From positions 1 through 64,000 of the forward strand of contig JALIZF010001032.1 of NCBI GenBank assembly GCA_029948255.1: a DNA stretch of 64,000 bases, given 5' to 3'. Positions 45,552-64,000 of the stretch are shown here, one piece after another. Made by a program: the position numbers and the translations under genes. Source of the stretch: Telmatactis stephensoni (Eukaryota > Cnidaria > Anthozoa > Actiniaria > Isophelliidae). Positions within the stretch are counted from its first letter, which is position 1, and every line of letters begins with the position of its first letter. The notes beneath the pieces were generated by a model. That model searched no databases, was not told where the DNA came from, and worked only from the letters and a program-made list of their open reading frames with translations.

Positions 45552-47140
45552 CTTGTGTCTTTTTAACTAGTCATTTAGTAGTATAATTTATGCGTGGTAA
45601 TTGTTTACTTAACCTCCAATGATTCTGGCCATGGAGCTGCCTGTCATCTCCAGTGTATGGGTAGGGGTGGGGTGGGATGGGGGATGGGGTGGGGGAAGAG
45701 CTTAAACGAAGCTAATATGGTGAGCCCTTATTAAAGGCAAGGCAGCCAAGACCAATCCCCCGCAAAGCCAACTTCAAGCAACCACAAAACGCCTTTTTTC
45801 ATTATTAAAAAATGACGATTATTATAGACAAGGAGCAAGGCTAATATCCCCAAAAGATATTGCTTAATTTTACTACCCCACACTTCCTCCCAAAAACTAA
45901 CACGCAGTATCAATGCCCAAGGGTCTTAATATACCCCCACGTGTCTAACCCTATCATCAAAATCTGATTTTGCAGCATTGAATATTCAAGCAAGTTCTTA
46001 AGCATCCGAATTCATCATTTAGATATGTAAAGAAAATTAAATGCTTGCAGACAGATACCTCAAATTTAAAAATTCCATGAAAAAAATCCAAAACGAGTAG
46101 TCTAAAAATAATGTCTTGATCTAGTTGACTCTAGAATTGGCAGGAAGCATCGAAGACCGCCTCAAACTTTAGTACCAAATATCCTCAAAATTACCAAGGC
46201 AATTGACATTACCTCTCTCATTCCAAATAATACTTGGCAAAACATCTAACAAAAACATTAAGGCACTATAGTGAATAATATACCAAAACACCCTGAATGA
46301 TATATCGTACTAATGACAATGACTGTGTTAATTAGACACTTTTAAGGTTTATCTAATAAAGCACACGACAGAGCTAGGATTAATCTGTGGCAGTTCCTCA
46401 TCTATGGTGACGGAAGTTTTCTTAATACAGATGAAGTTTAGATGCTGTGCTTCGTTTGTTTGAAAAAATAGAGAAAAACTGGTTTGACTAAACAGACTAT
46501 GGCCTAAGAAAATCATTAGCAAAAACAAGATAAACGATATGGCTGTGAAGATAAATAAGGCATTTATAAGTAATTTTGTTGATCTATGTGATAACTTTCA
46601 GATGATAAGATTAAATGGTAAATCGTGTGGATAGCAGCTTGGCGCTATTCGATCGAACACACTTAAGACGACGACATTGATGACAATATGGACTCCAATG
46701 CACTTAGCTCTGAACGTCCTGAAATGACTAAGACCTTTTTTTGCACAAAATCTCTAGGATTAATACAATTCCATTGAGGTCTAAGGAATCAGAAACAATA
46801 CCTGCAATCAGTTATTTAAGTGGCCACGATATAGTGACATCAGTGTAAAGATCTTCTGCAGTGAATAACATATCTATTTTCCCGTCCAAACAGACTTCAA
46901 AATAGGACGGAATCGTCTAAGAACAAAATTGTCTTAAATTCGCGTTATTAGACGAGAAACCTGACGTCTTCTAATAGAAATAGGCGCTTGTTAAGCGCAT
47001 GTAGCTACAGCCTTATGGGATAGAAAGAAAAGCGTCAACAAAAATGAGATACAGTGCTGAAATACTGGCTATTTACTGTAATTTCTTACATGAGACTACT
47101 GAACGCTAATAGATGATTAGTAAGGTTGCTTTTTTGTATA
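45552..47140. other. Geneless stretch with a G-rich tract
   Basis: 45658-45702 is a run of GGGG/GGGTGGGG blocks able to form a G-quadruplex on the plus strand. The remainder is AT-rich without ORFs above 60 codons. Confidence 0.5.
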
Positions 47141-47142
47141 TA

Positions 47143-48452
47143 AATTTTTATTGTCAATTTGCTGTAACTCCAGAAACATAAAAGTGTAGCTGTCAAACAA
47201 ATGCGAAAAATATTTTTTCCTTAGAAGACAATGTAACAAAAAAATTAATATTCACAGCCACTAAACAACATATTATATAAAACAGGTATATAGAGATCCA
47301 AATGGTCTATAAAGATATTCCTTTACATAGTAAATTGAGCCAAAAACACCAGTGCTTATCTCATTTATTTATTTAGTTTTAACAATATGATACCTAAAGG
47401 ATATCTTAGGCTTGAAATTAAGTAGCATTCACTGTCGGTCACGGCTTTGAAGTCTCGTGTGCAAAGTGACCTAATTTACGGAAAAAAGTTCACCTAAATT
47501 ATTCCTTTGACAATTTTTAATTTAACTCTTTTAAAGATGAATTTGTACTTGTTTATTATTGATTGTAAGAATTTCCACAGCAAATTTTTGCCTCAAGTAA
47601 TTAGTCGATTGACGGAATAGAATCTTCACGAACTTTTATCTGTCGGGCGCATACCATGCAATCGGTGGTAAACTCAATACGCCTTTTTGTTGTTTTCTTG
47701 ACAGACTCAGGCGGTAGTTCGCTTTCAAAATCTTTTCGTTTCTGTTTATTTTAACACTGAATCGAAATTCTTTTATTTCAAAGTGTCAATGATTGGTTCC
47801 GAAGTTTATAATTGGGCTTCCTGTGGAGTTACCCACGGACGGACACGACCCGATGACTAAGTGGCTTCGCCTCTTCGAGGCAGTAGCCACAAAAATTTAT
47901 TGTCAATTTGCTGTAACTCCAGAAACATAAAAGTGTAGCTGTCAAATAAATGCGAAAAATATTTTTTCCTTAGAAGACAATGTAACAAAAAAATTGATAT
48001 TCACAGCCACTAAACAACTTACCAACGATTTATTGCTACGCGTCCGACATAAAAGCGTTCGAAACACAAAAACAAACAGACGATTGGAATATAAAACAGG
48101 TATATAGAGATCCAAATGGTCTATAAAGATATTCCTTTACATAGTAAATTAAGCCAAAAACACCAGTGCTTATCTCATTTATTTATTTAGTTTTAACGAT
48201 ATGATACCTAAAGGATATCTTAGGCTTGAAATTAAGTAGCATTCACTGTCGGTCACGGCTTTGAAGTCTCGTGTGCAAAGTGACCTAATTTACGGAAAAA
48301 AAGTTCACCTAAATTATTCCTTTGACAATTTTTAATTTAACTCTTTTAAAGATGAATTTGTACTTGTTTAATTATTGACTGTAAGAATTTCCACAGCAAA
48401 TTTTTGCCTGAAGTAATTAGTCGATTGACGGAATAGTATCTTCACGAACTTT
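47143..48452. repeat. Tandem segmental duplication, period about 750 bp
   Basis: Units 47143-47650 and 47893-48452 are almost identical (TTTATTGTCAATTTGCTGTA ... GTCGATTGACGGAATAG). The second unit carries about 60 extra bp (ACCAACGATTTATTGCTACG..., around 48020-48088) that the first lacks. The 240-bp spacer is unique. No ORF shared. Confidence 0.92.
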
Positions 48453-49196
48453 TTCCGTGCTCCATTCAGTAATACAGCACGAAGGAAGTGACGAAAGCAC
48501 GAAAGAAGCGTAGGGAGAGCACGAGCCGTAGGTGAAGCAAATATTCGAGAGAAAAAGTTCGATTCTTTCCTAAAAAATTCAAAAGGTGCGCGCGCACGGT
48601 CGAGCTCGCGCTGCTGACGTGCATCAGAACTGTGCTCCATTCTCTGATAAAGCACAGCTGTCAGCCAATCAGAGCGCGGGTATCGACACGGGTATATAAT
48701 AAATATAAATAATTTATGGTATTTTATTGCCAATTCGATCATAGTTTTGAAATTATATTTTTTGTATAATTTATTTTATCATGTACATCAATCTTAGACT
48801 AATATATCATATATTGATGATAAATGTATGTCGTCAATTATTGATGTACTTTTGTACATATATCAGTAACATCACATCTGTTTGGAGGCGTTGTAATATT
48901 ATATTCTTAATGCATCATATCTGGTCAAAGCAAACGTTTTGCGAGTGAATAGGAGTCCTAATAATATTATAATTGACTCAGTTTGACCCACCAACTAATG
49001 GCGGGGCTATTGTATATTATGTAAAAAGAGATACGGAACATTAGGATAGCATTCAGTACCTAACTGACTGAGACTCCGCGTGTACGCCCTAATAAGAACC
49101 TAGCAGCCAAATGTGACCCCGCTTTGGAATTATTTTTCGATACATATTATACATTCGCTGCACAGAAAACCCTAAGATCATAACCAAGTTGGACGT
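48453..49196. other. 3' flank of the adhesion GPCR
   Basis: 48455-48690 is GC-richer with CGCGCGCAC and AGCCAATCAGAGCGC motifs that look repeat-derived. TTTATT at about 48768 (AATAAA on the minus strand) is a candidate poly(A) signal, about 430 bp after the receptor stop codon. Confidence 0.45.
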
Positions 49197-63933
<14,737 letters not shown>

Positions 63934-64000
63934 AGAATTATGGTCTATTGTAGGGACCGATTTAGTGCATCTTGAAACGTACAGCACATTTCTTCATTCA

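Noticed and set aside
48368..48742. 124-codon minus frame
   Set aside because: It crosses the end of the tandem duplication and a GC-rich repeat-like patch; no domain and no matching frame in the other duplicate.

Overview
The window is eukaryotic, AT-rich and intron-rich, and looks like an invertebrate metazoan. An anthozoan cnidarian (coral or sea anemone) is my best inference, from the gene types (small intronless rhodopsin-family receptors, an EGF-HRM-GAIN adhesion receptor), tRNA-derived SINEs and many short hairpin transposons. No single sequence proves the clade. There are no bacterial-type operons.

Layout. 1-1450 is the end of a 54-bp minisatellite. 1450-10600 has no recognisable gene, only MITEs, SINE/tRNA-like copies and microsatellites. 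10616-22081 (minus) is a complete 18-exon fizzy-related/Cdh1 gene (FZR1), the APC/C co-activator; its introns hold at least six hairpin MITEs and a 2.5-kb element with inverted ends. 22.1-25.5 kb holds a MITE, a Cys-rich orphan ORF and a GTAGTA-type minisatellite split by a MITE. 25582-26871 (plus) is a decayed prolyl 4-hydroxylase alpha fragment carrying a LINE fragment in an intron and a MITE inside an exon. 29870-30889 and 44372-45388 (both minus) are two about 94% identical intronless class A GPCR genes. Between them are a three-copy inverted/direct repeat with a Harbinger-like MITE insertion, a perfect 74-bp-arm hairpin, a Penelope-like RT relic, mosaic direct repeats and a 31-bp minisatellite. 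47.1-48.5 kb is a tandem duplication. 49197-63933 (minus) is a complete 23-exon adhesion GPCR (signal peptide, EGF, HRM, GAIN/GPS, 7TM, cytoplasmic tail; 797 aa). Its introns carry large satellite arrays, including a 41-bp minisatellite of about 1.6 kb and long (GTAAA)n, (TAGCA)n, (GAAA)n and (CTAA)n tracts.

The genes are separate transcription units; nothing suggests a shared pathway beyond the three being membrane receptors. Both multi-exon models were built by hand from GT/AG sites and reading phase. Every junction keeps frame (FZR1 1458 nt, adhesion GPCR 2394 nt, both multiples of three), which is strong internal support.
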